NCBI GenBank assembly: GCA_024640385.1
Contig: JAHEFC010000297.1
Location: forward strand, 1 to 5,323
DNA: 5,323 nucleotides
Reading direction: 5' to 3'
Source of the DNA: Sphingobacteriales bacterium
Lineage (GTDB): Bacteria; Bacteroidota; Bacteroidia; Chitinophagales; Chitinophagaceae
Position 1 is the first letter of the stretch. Each line of letters starts with the position of its first letter. The notes below the pieces were generated by a model. That model searched no databases. It was given only the letters and a program-made list of their open reading frames with translations, and had not been told where the DNA came from. Both the position numbers and the translations under genes were made by a program. Positions 4,772-5,323 of the stretch are shown in pieces.

Positions 4772-5253
4772 ATGAAAACATTTACATCTCTTTTTCTATT
4801 TATTTTACCTTTTTCAGCGTCGCCCAAAATGCAGAATACCCGATATCTTCCTATCTGGTAGAGGGTCCTAAGGCCCCGAATATGCACTATCTCGGAGAAG
4901 GCTGGCTGAACAACGTGCTTAAGGCTGACAGTGCATTCAATTATAATATTACAAAGGCTACTTTTAGGGCCAACTCAACCCTCGACTGGCATAAACATTC
5001 ATCAGTACAGGTTCTCATTATTGTGGAAGGAGAAGGATATTACCAGGAGCGGGGTAAAGAACCTGTTATCCTGAAAAAAGGGGATGTGATCAGGTGCAGT
5101 AAAGGGATAGAACACTGGCATACCTCAACAAAAGAAAGCTCAGTAACTTATCTCGCAATATATGGTGGAACGGAACCAACCGTTTGGACTGAAAAACTGA
5201 CCCAGGAGTATTACGACAGTGTTGCTGATAAATTGAATGGCAAGAAACGTTAA
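4772..5253 (+). pseudogene. Secreted cupin (GtHNL-like metal-binding fold), split by an apparent 1-bp frameshift
   Basis: The cupin body is open from Met 4882 to TAA 5253 (123 residues). Counting from Met 4882, it has WHKH (36-39) with His37, His39 and Gln43, and EHWH (77-80) with His78. This H-x-H-xxx-Q...H ligand set, with the flanking GYYQE, KGDV and EHWH motifs, is that of small Mn-binding cupins such as the Granulicella hydroxynitrile lyase; lyase activity itself is not implied. The frame continues upstream of 4882 as family-like sequence (AQNAEYPISSYLVEGPKAPN) but has no start. A clean signal peptide, MKTFTSLFLFILPF, starts at ATG 4772 in the other frame and ends at a TAG at about 4859. 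One extra T in the run 4810-4814 would join them into a 160-residue exported protein. If the sequence is correct the product is either truncated or starts at 4882 and stays in the cytoplasm. Confidence 0.75.
4810..4814 (+). other. T5 tract at the cupin frameshift
   Basis: The signal-peptide frame enters as CCT TTT TCA. The cupin frame leaves as TTC AGC GTC GCC CAA, giving the typical cleavage-region sequence FSVAQNAE. A T6 tract instead of T5 restores one continuous frame with exactly 37 codons before Met 4882. The tract is the simplest place for a lost base, though a deletion a few bases away cannot be excluded. Confidence 0.65.
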
Positions 5254-5272
5254 TGATACATTCTATTATTTC

Positions 5273-5323
5273 ATGGGCTATATAAGATTATTTTTAGCAG
5301 CGTTGTCGTTATTCCTGTTGACG
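5273..5323 (+). CDS. Start of another exported protein, cut off by window edge
   Basis: ATG at 5273 opens 17 codons that run to the end of the window: MGYIRLFLAALSLFLLT. This is a typical signal-peptide or lipoprotein N-terminus (one Arg, then a Leu/Ala/Phe core). It begins 19 nt after the cupin stop on the same strand, so the two are probably cotranscribed. Nothing can be said about its function from this fragment. Confidence 0.6.
   Translation, partial: MGYIRLFLAALSLFLLT

Noticed and set aside
4808..4816. Programmed -1 frameshifting in the cupin
   Set aside because: A single TTT can re-pair on the T5 run, but there is no X-XXY-YYZ heptamer and no obvious stimulatory structure or upstream SD-like element; a lost base is simpler.

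Overview
The window looks like chromosome of a member of the Bacteroidota, probably close to the Chitinophagaceae (an inference from protein style, not a search). The evidence is a YkuD_2-type murein L,D-transpeptidase, secreted proteins with short Lys-rich signal peptides, no clear Shine-Dalgarno sequences, and several good matches to the Bacteroidota promoter pattern TTTG-N17..19-TAnnTTTG.

Layout: five genes lie on the minus strand. Read in their own direction they are a secreted S1-type sulfatase (4428-3004), a cytoplasmic thioredoxin (2848-2483), a previously unlisted 53-residue Gly/Lys-rich protein (2457-2296), a membrane protein of unknown function with a TerB-like C-terminus (2197-1067), and a murein L,D-transpeptidase running off the left edge (768-1). 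On the plus strand are tRNA-Asn(GUU) (4624-4697) with its own terminator, a secreted cupin whose signal peptide and body are in different frames (4772-5253), and the first 17 codons of another secreted protein (from 5273). The tRNA and sulfatase promoters are divergent and interleaved in 4574-4614.

The most unusual content is a family of three intergenic inverted-repeat elements at 941-1060, 2200-2294 and 2916-3010. Their arms are arrays of an 8-bp unit, CG-N-ATT-N-N, read from the outside towards the centre on both arms. Copies 2 and 3 are both 95 bp and are the same element in opposite orientation, with a shared 19-nt core. They bracket the thioredoxin plus small-protein pair. All three lie directly against, or overlap, the stop codon of a minus-strand gene, and copy 2 also reaches to 2 nt from the start of the next gene. 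I cannot assign them to a named repeat family.

Functionally the genes do not form one pathway. Thioredoxin and the small basic protein probably share a transcript, and the membrane protein may be reached by read-through or from a weak promoter inside repeat copy 2. The sulfatase, the cupin and the partial last gene all carry export signals. A second notable point is the apparent one-base contraction of a T run at 4810-4814, which separates the cupin from its signal peptide: a mutation, a phase-variable tract or an assembly error.
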